Notes: a model not told the origin generated them from the sequence alone. Shown: positions 1 to 7,943, counted from the stretch's first letter. The stretch is 64,000 bases of DNA from Tepidibacter sp. (GCF_025210165.1 NZ_JAOASI010000010.1:1-64000), one strand, 5' to 3'. Numbers and translations: made by a program.

Positions 1-1
1 A

Positions 2-283
2 ACATATAGTGAAAAGTTTAATATACATACAAGAAATATATGCCCTAGAAATGGAATTGAAGATCCAGGGTGTGGAGTAGGAAATTCAGCATTAGGTGCA
101 TATTTGTTAAGAAATAAATATTTCAATCAAAAGCATATAAGCTTAAAAGCAGAACAAGGAAATATAGTTAATCTGCCTTGTATCATTGAAATTAGAGCTG
201 ATCAAAGAGATGAAAATAATATAAATGTTTCAGTAGGTGGAAAAGGTAAAGTTATGATAAAAGGAGAATTTAGAATTGAATAA
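2..283 (+). CDS. PhzF family isomerase-like protein, C-terminal part
   Basis: This is the 3' end of a gene that begins before the window; the frame is open from base 2 to a TAA at 281-283. The translation holds the C-terminal signature of the PhzF/diaminopimelate-epimerase-like fold: an R..CPRNGIEDPGCGVGNSA segment followed by LGAYLL. PhzF-family proteins are cytoplasmic isomerases or epimerases, most of unknown substrate. The catalytic Glu of the family lies in the missing N-terminal half, so activity cannot be judged. No terminator is obvious directly after the stop, and the aromatic leader promoter begins about 125 bases downstream. Confidence 0.75.
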   Translation, partial: TYSEKFNIHTRNICPRNGIEDPGCGVGNSALGAYLLRNKYFNQKHISLKAEQGNIVNLPCIIEIRADQRDENNINVSVGGKGKVMIKGEFRIE

Positions 284-408
284 ATTTAAATATAATCAAA
301 TAAGTACAAATAATTAAAATAGGAAACTAATCCCAATTGTATATAAAGGTATTATTTTGTGCTTTTTTGCACTAAAAATAAAAAAATGTAAAATTTATTA
401 TATTTGCG

Positions 409-436
409 TTGACATTTTTCTGAAATTTGATACAAT
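409..436 (+). promoter_or_regulatory. Sigma-A promoter of the aromatic leader/operon
   Basis: TTGACA at 409-414 and TACAAT at 431-436 are separated by 16 bases. The likely transcription start is near 443, leaving a short untranslated stretch before the ribosome site at 481-486. This is the best promoter match upstream of the two leader peptides and the aro operon. Confidence 0.7.
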
Positions 437-493
437 TATGAAAAATAACGAAATTACTATTAATAAAATATTATTTGAAAGGAGGAATTCTAA

Positions 494-655
494 ATGAAAA
501 AACTTGTTGGAAAGGTAAATGTAAATCAATTTAAATTTTATTTTTTTAGCTGGAGCTATTTTTACTTTTATAGCGCTGGATATTTGTTTTACAAAAAAAT
601 AAAAAATTATCTTTCTAATGAGAATAAAAAAGTATTATGTATTTGTATATATTAG
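494..655 (+). CDS. Aromatic-rich leader peptide, copy 1 (53 aa)
   Basis: ATG at 494 is preceded by GGAGGA at 481-486 with ideal spacing; TAG is at 653-655. Residues 13-33 hold 7 Phe, 6 Tyr and 1 Trp (14 of 21), in a run of the type FKFYFFSWSYFYFY. Such clusters of the regulatory amino acid just before a terminator are the hallmark of leader peptides in ribosome-mediated attenuation, as in the enterobacterial phe and trp operons. The gene sits upstream of the shikimate/aromatic operon, whose end products are exactly these amino acids. The function is probably in the act of translation, not in the peptide. The last codons overlap the 5' arm of the downstream hairpin. It is not a known Firmicute T-box or TRAP arrangement. 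Confidence 0.85.
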   Translation: MKKLVGKVNVNQFKFYFFSWSYFYFYSAGYLFYKKIKNYLSNENKKVLCICIY

Positions 656-722
656 TAAAAAATATATTGCTCGTAAATGTGTTTTTTATTAATAGATACA
701 GACAAAAAGAAGACTCATTAGA
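614..722 (+). promoter_or_regulatory. Attenuator copy 1: antiterminator element and 27-bp hairpin
   Basis: Bases 642-668 pair with 676-702 around a 7-base loop, 27 pairs with one A-G mismatch and a few G-U pairs. The 5' arm contains the last leader codons and the stop. Just outside the hairpin, TCTAATGAG (614-622, inside the leader gene but after the aromatic run) is perfectly complementary to CTCATTAGA (714-722), which is the 5' arm and loop of the terminator. A ribosome stalled on aromatic codons would leave both elements free, so that the hairpin brings the 9-nt strands together and blocks the terminator. A ribosome reaching the stop would cover the hairpin arm. The switching model is inference; the pairings are seen. 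Confidence 0.75.
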
Positions 723-737
723 TGGGTCTTCTTTTTT
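704..737 (+). terminator. Attenuator terminator 1
   Basis: An 11-bp stem, AAAGAAGACTC (706-716) with GGGTCTTCTTT (724-734), a 7-base loop and a T run to 737. It lies between the two leader copies, so without antitermination transcription stops before leader 2. Confidence 0.9.
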
Positions 738-783
738 ATGAAAGTTAAGAATTTAAAATAAAATTATTATGGAGGAATGTGAA

Positions 784-948
784 ATGAAAAAACTTGTTAG
801 AAAGTCAAATGTAAATCAATTTAAATTTTATTTTTTTAGCTGGAGCTATTTTTACTTTTATAGCGCTGGATATTTGTTTTACAAAAAAATAAAAAATTGT
901 TTTTCTAATGAGAATAAAAAAGTATTGCGTATTTGTACATATTGGTAA
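784..948 (+). CDS. Aromatic-rich leader peptide, copy 2 (54 aa)
   Basis: ATG at 784 with GGAGGA at 771-776; TAA at 946-948. The aromatic run, residues 13-33, is identical to that of copy 1. Outside it there are several substitutions (for example residue 6 Gly to Arg, residue 39 Tyr to Cys), and the peptide ends in Thr-Tyr-Trp. Conservation of the aromatic block with drift elsewhere fits selection on the codons as a sensor. It probably has no function as a peptide. Confidence 0.85.
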   Translation: MKKLVRKSNVNQFKFYFFSWSYFYFYSAGYLFYKKIKNCFSNENKKVLRICTYW

Positions 949-1012
949 AAAATACATTGATTATAAATGTGTTTTTTATCAATATGTACAAACATAAAGA
1001 AGACTCATTAGA
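904..1012 (+). promoter_or_regulatory. Attenuator copy 2: antiterminator element and perfect 27-bp hairpin
   Basis: Bases 932-958 pair with 966-992 in 27 consecutive pairs, loop 959-965. TCTAATGAG recurs at 904-912 and its complement CTCATTAGA at 1004-1012. Compared with copy 1, two stem pairs show compensatory change: 648-696 U-A is C-G at 938-986, and 654-690 A-U is G-C at 944-980. This covariation supports an RNA structure that matters. The 5' arm again overlaps the final leader codons and the stop. Confidence 0.8.
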
Positions 1013-1028
1013 TGGGTCTTCTTTTTTT
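996..1028 (+). terminator. Attenuator terminator 2
   Basis: The same stem as terminator 1 (996-1006 with 1014-1024) followed by T residues to 1028. It lies directly before the first structural gene and is the second gate for transcription into the aro genes. Confidence 0.9.
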
Positions 1029-1062
1029 ATGAGAATAATGAAGTATTTTGTGTTTGTATATA
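1029..1062 (+). repeat. Relic of a third leader copy
   Basis: The stretch right after the T run of terminator 2 (ATGAGAATAATGAAGTATT and the following bases to GTTTGTATATA) matches the end of the leader genes around 619-652 and 909-942. It has no aromatic run, hairpin partner or terminator. It suggests that the locus once had another repeat unit, or that duplication endpoints lie here. Confidence 0.55.
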
Positions 1063-1084
1063 AAAATTCAAGGAGGTAGTTAAT

Positions 1085-1249
1085 ATGGTCATTATTATGA
1101 AACCAAAAACACCACAAAGTGAAATTGAAAAAGTTAAAGTTAAAATGGAAAGTTTAGGATGCAAAGTACATGAAGTAATAGGAAGTAATTATACTGTTTT
1201 AGGTTTACTTGGAGATACAAGTAAGATTGATCCAACTCATATTCGTTAA
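1085..1249 (+). pseudogene. aroF: DAHP synthase, N-terminal remnant
   Basis: ATG at 1085 follows AGGAGG at 1070-1075. The 54 residues begin MVIIMKPKTPQSEIEKV and continue with a TVLGLLGD segment, the N-terminal ferredoxin-like regulatory domain of AroF/AroA-beta type 3-deoxy-7-phosphoheptulonate synthases. Members are about 335-340 residues; the whole catalytic barrel is missing here. The frame ends at TAA 1247-1249, exactly where aroA sequence starts. The intact enzyme makes the first committed step of the shikimate pathway and is the expected target of the leader attenuator. This copy cannot be active. Confidence 0.8.
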
Positions 1250-2289
1250 TAAATGATCAAATTGATTGCAAAGAATCTGGTTCTACATTAAGATTTTTTA
1301 TACCAATGGCTTGCTTAATTGGAGAAAATATAACTTTTACTGGTAAAGGAAAACTTGTAGAACGGCCTCTTGATACTTACTATGAAATATTCAAAAAACA
1401 GGGCATACAATATTTAAATGATAATAAAAAATTACCTTTAACTGTTAATGGAATATTCAAACCAGGAACTTTTGAAATGAAAGGAAATATAAGCTCCCAG
1501 TTTATTACTGGTCTTATGTTTGTATTACCAATGCTTAATGGAGACTCTAAAATAGTAATAACAAATCCTCTTGAGTCAAAGGGATATCTTGATTTAACAA
1601 TTGATGTTTTAGATAAATTTTCTATAAAAATAGAAAATAATAATTATCAAGAGTTTTATATGAAAGGAAATCAAAAATACGAGGTTAATGATTATAGGGT
1701 TGAGGGAGATTTTTCTCAAGCAGCCTTTTGGATTGTGGCAGGAATACTAGGAGATAATATTAAATGCATTGATGTGAATGTTAATTCTCTTCAAGGAGAT
1801 AAAGCCATTTTAGATATAGTAAAAAATATGAGAGCAGATATAACTATAGATAATGAATTTGTTAAAGTTAAAAGATCAAGAACAGAGGGAATAGTAATCG
1901 ATGCTTCTCAGTGTCCAGATCTTATTCCAATACTTGCAACATTAGGGTCTTTAAGTACTGGAACTACAAAAATAATTAATGCAGCTAGACTTAGGATAAA
2001 AGAATCAGATAGATTAAAAGCGATTAGTACAGAGTTGAATAAGTTGGGTGCAGATATTAAAGGATTAGAAGATGGATTATTAATCAATGGAAAAGAACTG
2101 TTAAAAGGTGGAACAGTTGATAGTTGGAATGACCATCGTATAGCAATGGCTTTAGCCATTGCTTCAATAAAATGCAATGACCCTGTTATTATACAAAATA
2201 GTGATGTTGTAAAAAAATCTTATCCAACATTTTGGAGTGATTTCAAAAACCTAGGAGGAAAAATAGATGAGTGGAACATGGGGGAATAA
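1246..2289 (+). pseudogene. aroA: EPSP synthase lacking its N-terminus
   Basis: In-frame homology to 5-enolpyruvylshikimate-3-phosphate synthase starts at about 1246, with INDQIDCKESGSTLRFFIP before the first ATG at 1306. The rest matches the family to its end, including the NDHRIAMALAIAS motif. The first 85-90 residues, with the Lys-Ser-x-Ser-x-R segment that binds shikimate-3-phosphate and PEP, are absent. Together with the cut aroF and the missing aroB this shows one deletion with its junction near 1245-1250. A 327-residue protein could start at 1306 but has no ribosome site and lacks half of the active site. It overlaps aroC by 23 bases. Confidence 0.85.
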
Positions 2290-3367
2290 TATAAAATTTT
2301 CAATTTTTGGTCAGTCTCATGGAAAAGCTATAGGAATAGTTATAGATGGTCTTCCTGCTGGTATAGAATTAAACTTTAATTATATAAACAATGAGATGCA
2401 AAGAAGAGCACCAGGTAAGAATAAATTATCTACAGCAAGAAAAGAAAGTGATGAGTTTGATATATTAAGTGGGTACTTTAACAATAAAACAACAGGAACA
2501 CCAATATGTACTATTATATATAACACGAATCAACATTCTAAAGATTATGAAGCTATAAAAAATGTTATGAGACCTGGTCATGCCGATTATACGGGATATG
2601 TAAAGTACTTAGGTTTTAATGATTATAGAGGGGGAGGACATTTTTCAGGAAGATTAACCGCACCATTAGTATTTGCAGGAGCAATAGCAAAGCAAATTTT
2701 AGAAAAAAAAGATGTGATAATTGGAAGTCACATAAAAAGCATAGGGAATATAAATGAAGAATATTTTGATTGGGTAGATTTTGAAGGTGAATTTTTGAAA
2801 AAAATAGCAAAAAAAGACTTTCCTGTTATTGATGATGAAATAGGTATAAAAATGAAAGAATTAATTTTAAAAGAAAAAGAAGAAGAGGATTCTGTAGGAG
2901 GAATAATAGAAACGGCAATAATAAATTTCCCAGTAGGAGTAGGTTCGCCATTTTTCGATTCAATTGAAAGTAAATTTGCACATATATTATTTTCTATTCC
3001 AGCAGTAAAAGGAGTTGAATTTGGAGCAGGATTTGATATCACTAAATTGAAAGGCTCGGAGGCTAATGATGAATTTTTTATAGATGAAGATAAAGTTAAA
3101 ACCTATACAAATAATAATGGAGGAATACTTGGTGGAATTACAAATGGTATGCCTATTATATTTAGAACGGCACTTAAACCTACTCCTTCAATAGGAAAAG
3201 CACAGAAAACAGTTGATATATCCAAAAAAGAAAATATACAAATAAATGTAACGGGACGCCATGATCCATGTATTGTACAAAGAGTAGTTCCAGTTATTGA
3301 AGCTGCTTGTGCTCTATCTTTGTTAGACATAGTGATAGAAAGGGAGGGGGTACAATGGATAATTTAA
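2267..3367 (+). CDS. aroC: Chorismate synthase
   Basis: 366 residues, full length for the family. It converts EPSP to chorismate using reduced FMN, in the cytoplasm. Visible signatures are FGQSHGKAIG near residue 13, the RPGHADYTGY segment, GGGHFSGRLTAP, and GRHDPCIVQRVVPVIEAA near the C-terminus. The start lies within the last codons of aroA, with GGAGGA at 2253-2258 as ribosome site, implying translational coupling. The 3' end overlaps the start of pheA by 13 bases. With aroB and half of aroQ missing, its substrate could come only from genes elsewhere or from imported shikimate. Confidence 0.95.
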   Translation: MSGTWGNNIKFSIFGQSHGKAIGIVIDGLPAGIELNFNYINNEMQRRAPGKNKLSTARKESDEFDILSGYFNNKTTGTPICTIIYNTNQHSKDYEAIKNVMRPGHADYTGYVKYLGFNDYRGGGHFSGRLTAPLVFAGAIAKQILEKKDVIIGSHIKSIGNINEEYFDWVDFEGEFLKKIAKKDFPVIDDEIGIKMKELILKEKEEEDSVGGIIETAIINFPVGVGSPFFDSIESKFAHILFSIPAVKGVEFGAGFDITKLKGSEANDEFFIDEDKVKTYTNNNGGILGGITNGMPIIFRTALKPTPSIGKAQKTVDISKKENIQINVTGRHDPCIVQRVVPVIEAACALSLLDIVIEREGVQWII

Positions 3368-4461
3368 GAAAAGAGATTGATTGTATAGATAAAGAACTTA
3401 TTAGGTTGTTTGAAAAAAGGATGGAAAAAGTATTAAGTATAGTTAAATATAAATATGAAAATAATCTTCCAATATTGAATATATCCAGAGAAGAACAAGT
3501 TTTAAGTAAAAATACTGATCATATAAAAAATGAACTTTTTCAAAAATCAACACATGAGTTTTTAAAAAACATTATGAATATTAGTAGATCAATTCAAGAA
3601 GAACAATTCAAAAATTATACTGATAGAAGTGATAAAAATAGATGTATAGTAGGTTTTCAAGGAATTAGGGGATCTTTTAGTGAACAAGCTCTTAAAGAAT
3701 ATTTTGGAGAAAATACTAAAACTAAAAATTTAAATGAATTTGAAGATGTTTTTAAAGCAGTCAAAAATAATGATATAGATTATGGAGTACTTCCTATTGA
3801 AAACTCCTCTACTGGGGGAATATCAGAAATATATGATTTATTACGTAAATATGGGCTTTATATAATAGGAGAGAAATGTTTAAAAGTAGATCATAACTTA
3901 TTAGTAACTAAAGGTACTAAAATAGAAGATATAAAAGAGGTATATTCACATTCTCAAGCGTTTCAACAGAGCAGTGAATTTTTCAAAGCATATCCTCATT
4001 GGAGGTTAATTCCTTATACTAATACAGCTATTAGTGCAAAATTTGTTAAGGATAAAAATTCAAAAACCAAAGCTGCTGTATCTAGCAAAAAAGCGGCAGA
4101 ATTATATGATTTAGATATACTCGAATCTAACATAAATTTTAATCAAAGTAACTATACAAGATTTATCATAATAGGTAAAAATATTGAAGTAAGTAATGAT
4201 TGTAATAAAATTAGCATATTGTTTTCTATTTCACACAAACCAGGTACTCTTTTTAGTATTTTAAAGTATTTTGCTCAAAACAATTTGAACATGATGAAAA
4301 TAGAATCAAGGCCTATTATTGATAAATCATGGGAATATTTCTTTTATCTAGATTTTGAAGGATCTTTAAGAGATGAAGTGATAAAAAAAACAATTAAATT
4401 AATTGAAAAAGAGAGTATATATTTTAAATTACTTGGAAATTACAAATCAAATAAGATATAA
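3355..4461 (+). CDS. pheA: Bifunctional chorismate mutase / prephenate dehydratase
   Basis: A P-protein of 368 residues. Residues 1-90 form an AroQ-type chorismate mutase helix bundle (LRKEIDCIDKELIRLFEKR). Residues 100-280 form prephenate dehydratase (FQGIRGSFSEQAL, PIENSSTGGI, and the catalytic NYTRF near 265). An ACT domain with the Phe-binding ESRP motif ends the protein. It carries chorismate to phenylpyruvate and is normally inhibited by Phe. An upstream in-frame ATG at 3307 exists, but ATG 3355 has the strong AGGGAGGGGG site and starts exactly at the mutase domain. It overlaps the 3' end of aroC. Confidence 0.95.
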   Translation: MDNLRKEIDCIDKELIRLFEKRMEKVLSIVKYKYENNLPILNISREEQVLSKNTDHIKNELFQKSTHEFLKNIMNISRSIQEEQFKNYTDRSDKNRCIVGFQGIRGSFSEQALKEYFGENTKTKNLNEFEDVFKAVKNNDIDYGVLPIENSSTGGISEIYDLLRKYGLYIIGEKCLKVDHNLLVTKGTKIEDIKEVYSHSQAFQQSSEFFKAYPHWRLIPYTNTAISAKFVKDKNSKTKAAVSSKKAAELYDLDILESNINFNQSNYTRFIIIGKNIEVSNDCNKISILFSISHKPGTLFSILKYFAQNNLNMMKIESRPIIDKSWEYFFYLDFEGSLRDEVIKKTIKLIEKESIYFKLLGNYKSNKI

Positions 4462-4479
4462 AAAGTTAGGGGGATTTCT

Positions 4480-5310
4480 TTGAGTAGTTTATATGGGCTT
4501 ATAGGAGAAAAATTAGGTCATAGTTTTTCTCCTATAATACATTCAATAATATTTAAAGAGTTAAGTATAAATGCGTATTATAACTTATTTGAAGTTAATA
4601 ATGAACATTTAAAAGATGCAGTATATGGATTAAAAGCATTAAAAGCAAAAGGAGTAAATGTTACTATACCGTATAAGGTTGATATAATGAAATATCTAAA
4701 TGATGTATCAATAGAATCTAATAAAATAGGAGCAGTAAATACAATATGCTTTAAAGATAATAAAACTATTGGCTATAATACTGATTATTATGGTTTTGGA
4801 ATAATGCTGAATAAATATAATATTACCATTAAGGGTAAAACTGCCGTAATACTTGGAACGGGAGGAGCTTCAAAGGCTGTAGTTCAATATCTTTTAGATA
4901 AAGAAATAAAGGATATTGTATTAGTAAGTAGAGATATTAGTAAAGTGGATGAGAAATTTAAGAATTTTAGATTAATATCATACAATGAAATAAAATCTTT
5001 AAAAGAAACAGATATGATAATAAATTGTACACCATGTGGGATGCATCCTAATACAAATATTTCTCTTATTAATAAAGAAGATATGTCAAAATTTAAAGTA
5101 GCAGTTGATTTGATATACAATCCTACACAAACCTTATTCTTAAAATATGCAAAAGAATTAGGAGTAGTATCTATAAATGGGCTGTATATGTTGATAGGTC
5201 AAGCTGTAAAATCACAAGAATTATGGAATAACATAGAAATTGATAGTGTTATCTATGATAAGATTTATTATAGAATTAATTCAATATTGCAAGGTGGTAA
5301 GAATGAATGA
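4480..5310 (+). CDS. aroE: Shikimate dehydrogenase
   Basis: 276 residues starting at TTG 4480, with TTAGGGGGA as ribosome site; no better ATG is near. It reduces 3-dehydroshikimate to shikimate with NADPH. Motifs: GHSFSPIIH (shikimate binding), NVTIPYK with the catalytic Lys, NTDYYGF, GTGGASKAV (nucleotide-binding glycine loop) and GLYMLIGQA at the C-terminus. All key residues are present. The end overlaps aroK by four bases (ATGA). Confidence 0.95.
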   Translation: MSSLYGLIGEKLGHSFSPIIHSIIFKELSINAYYNLFEVNNEHLKDAVYGLKALKAKGVNVTIPYKVDIMKYLNDVSIESNKIGAVNTICFKDNKTIGYNTDYYGFGIMLNKYNITIKGKTAVILGTGGASKAVVQYLLDKEIKDIVLVSRDISKVDEKFKNFRLISYNEIKSLKETDMIINCTPCGMHPNTNISLINKEDMSKFKVAVDLIYNPTQTLFLKYAKELGVVSINGLYMLIGQAVKSQELWNNIEIDSVIYDKIYYRINSILQGGKNE

Positions 5311-5804
5311 AAAAGATAAATAAAAATATAGTCCTTATAGGAATGCCTGGATGTGGAAAAACAAGTATAGGAAATATTTTAGCTGAGAAATTAGGTATGG
5401 AGTTTATTGACATAGATAAATATATAGAAGAAAAAGAAGAAAGAAGCATTACAGAGATATTTAATTATGGGGAAGATTATTTTAGAAAAATTGAAAGTAA
5501 GGCAGTAAAAGAGGTAAGTGGTAAGCTTTCTACAGTTATATCTACTGGAGGAGGGGTAGTAAAATCATATTCAAATATAGAAATGCTTAATAAAAATGGA
5601 ATAATAATATTTATCAACAGACCTATAGAAGATATAATCGCTGATGTTGATATAAGTTCACGTCCTTTATTAAAAGAAGGAAAAGAGAAAATTTATAACC
5701 TATTTAAACAAAGATATTCCCTTTATAAGAAATACTGTAACTGTGAGATAATCAATGATATAGAATTAAATGAAGTTGTAAATAGAATAATTAAATGTTT
5801 ATAA
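5307..5804 (+). CDS. aroK: Shikimate kinase
   Basis: 165 residues, the usual size. It phosphorylates shikimate using ATP. Walker [12 protein letters not shown] is at residues 12-22, the DIDKYIEE shikimate/magnesium motif follows, then FRKIE and the GGGVV motif. It is translationally coupled to aroE. The last residues (RIIKCL) run into the aroQ fragment, whose frame starts before the aroK stop. The stop may have been created at the aroQ deletion junction, but the length is normal, so the enzyme is probably active. Confidence 0.93.
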   Translation: MKKINKNIVLIGMPGCGKTSIGNILAEKLGMEFIDIDKYIEEKEERSITEIFNYGEDYFRKIESKAVKEVSGKLSTVISTGGGVVKSYSNIEMLNKNGIIIFINRPIEDIIADVDISSRPLLKEGKEKIYNLFKQRYSLYKKYCNCEIINDIELNEVVNRIIKCL

Positions 5805-6034
5805 TAAACCCTGCTGCATACACTCATAATAGTATAGCAATTTATGATGCATTAAAAGCAGTACAAATACCAACTATTGAAGTTCACATAAGTAATATTC
5901 ATGCAAGAGAAGAATATAGAAGAAAATCTGTAACTGCTCCTATATGTATTGGGCAAATTTGCGGATTTGGAATTTATGGATATGTTATGGCTATGATGGC
6001 ATTTGTGAATATAAATGATATTATGAATATTTAA
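5795..6034 (+). pseudogene. aroQ: 3-Dehydroquinate dehydratase type II, C-terminal remnant
   Basis: 79 codons match the C-terminal half of the type II dehydroquinase Aro[15 protein letters not shown], then [27 protein letters not shown] and YGYVMAMMA. The family is about 145 residues. The first 65, with the catalytic Tyr and Arg of the active-site lid, are missing. The remnant overlaps the aroK end, so a deletion joined the two genes. With AroB also missing, the route from DAHP to dehydroshikimate is not encoded here. A short protein from ATG 5795 would not have the active site. Confidence 0.8.
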
Positions 6035-6067
6035 ATCTATATAATGTAAAAATAAGGAGTTGGAATT

Positions 6068-7159
6068 ATGAGTAAAAATCTATTTAGAAAAGAAGTAGCT
6101 TCTATAAAACCTTATATACCTGGGAAGTCTGTAGATGAACTAAAGAAAGAACTAGGCCTTGAGGATATCGAAAAACTTGCATCTAATGAAAATCCGTTAG
6201 GACCATCTACAAAGGCCATTGAAGAGATTAAGAAAGAATTAGATAGTATACATATATATCCAGATCCTAACTGTACTAAGTTAAAAGATAAATTATGTGA
6301 AAAATACAATCTAAAGCATGAGAATATAGTTGTAGGTAATGGTGGGGAGGAACTTTTAAAGATAATAGCTCAAACTTTTATAAATGAAGGCGACGAGGCT
6401 ATAATGGCTAAGCCTACATTCGGAAAATATGCAAGTGAAGTTCTTTTTATGGGAGGTGTTGCTCATCAAATAGAGCTTAAAGATTATAAGCATGATTTCG
6501 ATAAATTTATTCAAAAAGTTAATGATAAAACAAAATTAATTTATATATGCAATCCAAATAATCCAACTGGAAATATAATGACAAAAGATGATATTGATTA
6601 TTTAGTAAAAAACACTCCAAAAGATGTAGTTTTAGTGTTTGATGAAGCATATTATGAGTATGCTATAAAGAATGATAAGTATCCAGATTCTTTAGAAATA
6701 CTAAGAAAAAGACCGAACACTATTATACTGAGAACATTCTCAAAAGTCGCAGGAATTGCATCTTTGAGAATTGGATATTTACTTACATCAAGTGAAATAA
6801 CTAAAGCTATGAATAAAATGAAAATGGTATTTCATGTTAATAGATTAGCTCAAGCTGCAGGAATAGGAGCGTTAAATTATGATGATCATATAAATAAAAC
6901 TGTAGAACTTAATTATGAGTGTATGAGCAAGATGGAAAAATACTTTGAAGAAAACGATATGGAGTATATAAAATCTAATTCAAACTTTATATTTGTAAAT
7001 ACTGGAGTTGATTCAAAGGTAGTATTTGAAAAATTGCTCAAAAAAGGAATCTTAGTTAGACCAGGATATTTTTGGGAGTTGAAAACCTGGTTAAGAGTTA
7101 GTATAGGAACTAAAGAGCAAACTGAAAAATTTATAGATGCATTACAAAAAGTATTATAA
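6068..7159 (+). CDS. hisC: Histidinol-phosphate / aromatic aminotransferase (HisC family)
   Basis: 363 residues, class I/II PLP aminotransferase of the HisC group. It starts after AAGGAGT at 6053-6059. Features: LASNENPLGPS near residue 37, NPNNPTGN, the DEAYYEY motif, the PLP lysine in FSKVAGIASLRIGY, and RPGYFW with LRVSIGT at the C-terminus. Enzymes of this group act on histidinol phosphate or on phenylpyruvate and hydroxyphenylpyruvate. As the last gene of an aromatic operon without other his genes, a role in the final transamination to Phe or Tyr is the better guess. A terminator follows. Confidence 0.85.
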   Translation: MSKNLFRKEVASIKPYIPGKSVDELKKELGLEDIEKLASNENPLGPSTKAIEEIKKELDSIHIYPDPNCTKLKDKLCEKYNLKHENIVVGNGGEELLKIIAQTFINEGDEAIMAKPTFGKYASEVLFMGGVAHQIELKDYKHDFDKFIQKVNDKTKLIYICNPNNPTGNIMTKDDIDYLVKNTPKDVVLVFDEAYYEYAIKNDKYPDSLEILRKRPNTIILRTFSKVAGIASLRIGYLLTSSEITKAMNKMKMVFHVNRLAQAAGIGALNYDDHINKTVELNYECMSKMEKYFEENDMEYIKSNSNFIFVNTGVDSKVVFEKLLKKGILVRPGYFWELKTWLRVSIGTKEQTEKFIDALQKVL

Positions 7160-7206
7160 GAAAATAAAAGGAATTTTTACTGGTATTCCTGTATTCAAAA
7201 TTAAGA

Positions 7207-7242
7207 AAAGAGCCTTAGAGTAAATTCTAAAGGCTCTTTTTT
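7207..7242 (+). terminator. Terminator of the aromatic operon
   Basis: Stem AAAAGAGCCTTAGA with TCTAAAGGCTCTTTT, loop GTAAAT, then T residues. It ends the operon 48 bases after hisC. Confidence 0.9.
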
Positions 7243-7399
7243 AGTGCATCTATATAAAGAAGTCTAGATTTTTAGAGGAGGAAAAGGTAGAGAAGAATAT
7301 GATGGAATAGGTACGATTAAAAAATATTTTAAAATATGTTTCTTAGAGTGGTCCATGTGTGGTAAATTTAATATAGATTAAATTTGAGGAGTGATTTTT

Positions 7400-7909
7400 A
7401 TGAAGGAAATAAAATACAATGAATTATCTAAAGAAATTTTAGAACAGCTTCAAAAGGGAGCATTTTTAAATGTCAAAGATAATGAAGAAAATGTAAACAC
7501 AATGACAATAGCTTGGGGAAATATAGGCTTTATGTGGAATAAGCCTGTTTTTACTGCTATGGTAAGATATTCAAGACATACATATGAATTAATAGAAAAT
7601 GCTAAGGATTTTTCTGTAAGTTTTCCACTAAAAGGTCAGTTAAAAGAAGCATTAAGTATATGTGGAACTAAATCAGGTAGAGATATAGATAAGTTCGAAG
7701 AATCTAATATACATGCAGTAGATAGCAAAAATATAAATTCACCTATAATAGAAGAATGTGATCTTCACATTGAATGTAAAATAGTTTACAAACAAGAAAT
7801 GGATCCTAAATGTATGATTGATAGTGAAATAAAAGAGAAGAAATATTCAAATGATGACTATCATGTATTATATTATGGTGAAATAGTAGGTACTTATATA
7901 AAAGAATAA
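7400..7909 (+). CDS. Flavin reductase-like FMN-binding protein
   Basis: About 169 residues of the flavin reductase-like split-barrel family. ATG 7400 is chosen over the in-frame GTG at 7391 because the GAGGA site (7386-7390) touches that GTG but is well spaced from the ATG. Visible family features are the MTIAWGNIGFMWNKP region, FTAMVRYSRHTYELI and FSVSFPL, which shape the FMN site in this fold. The C-terminus ends YYGEIVGTYIKE. Such proteins bind FMN and reduce or shuttle flavin; no partner oxygenase or acceptor is adjacent. It appears to be a single-gene unit. Confidence 0.75.
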   Translation: MKEIKYNELSKEILEQLQKGAFLNVKDNEENVNTMTIAWGNIGFMWNKPVFTAMVRYSRHTYELIENAKDFSVSFPLKGQLKEALSICGTKSGRDIDKFEESNIHAVDSKNINSPIIEECDLHIECKIVYKQEMDPKCMIDSEIKEKKYSNDDYHVLYYGEIVGTYIKE

Positions 7910-7943
7910 TAAAAAAGATACAAAAAAGACACAAGTAGAATAT

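Larger units (their letters stand above)
481..1029 (+). repeat. Tandem duplication of the aromatic attenuator
   Basis: Two direct copies (481-738 and 771-1029, offset 290 bases) each carry a ribosome site, leader peptide, long hairpin and terminator. A 92-base block (517-608 and 807-898), covering the aromatic codons, is identical. The flanks differ, and several differences fall at paired positions of the hairpin. The duplication is therefore not brand new, and the aromatic core has been kept. Confidence 0.9.

Noticed and set aside
409-1075. T-box riboswitch upstream of the aromatic genes
   Set aside because: No T-box core sequence (GGTGG-ACC-type), specifier stem or stem I features; the region is explained by leader peptides and attenuator hairpins.
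905-1117. Minus-strand ORF over leader 2
   Set aside because: It is the complement of the leader, hairpin and terminator; no ribosome site and no recognisable protein.
1306-2289. An intact short AroA starting at ATG 1306
   Set aside because: The homology continues upstream of that ATG, no ribosome site is present, and the substrate-binding N-terminus is absent.
7244-7399. Short coding remnant (reading like GREEYDGIGTIKKYFK) before the flavin reductase gene
   Set aside because: No start, no ribosome site and no family recognised; could be chance in AT-rich DNA.
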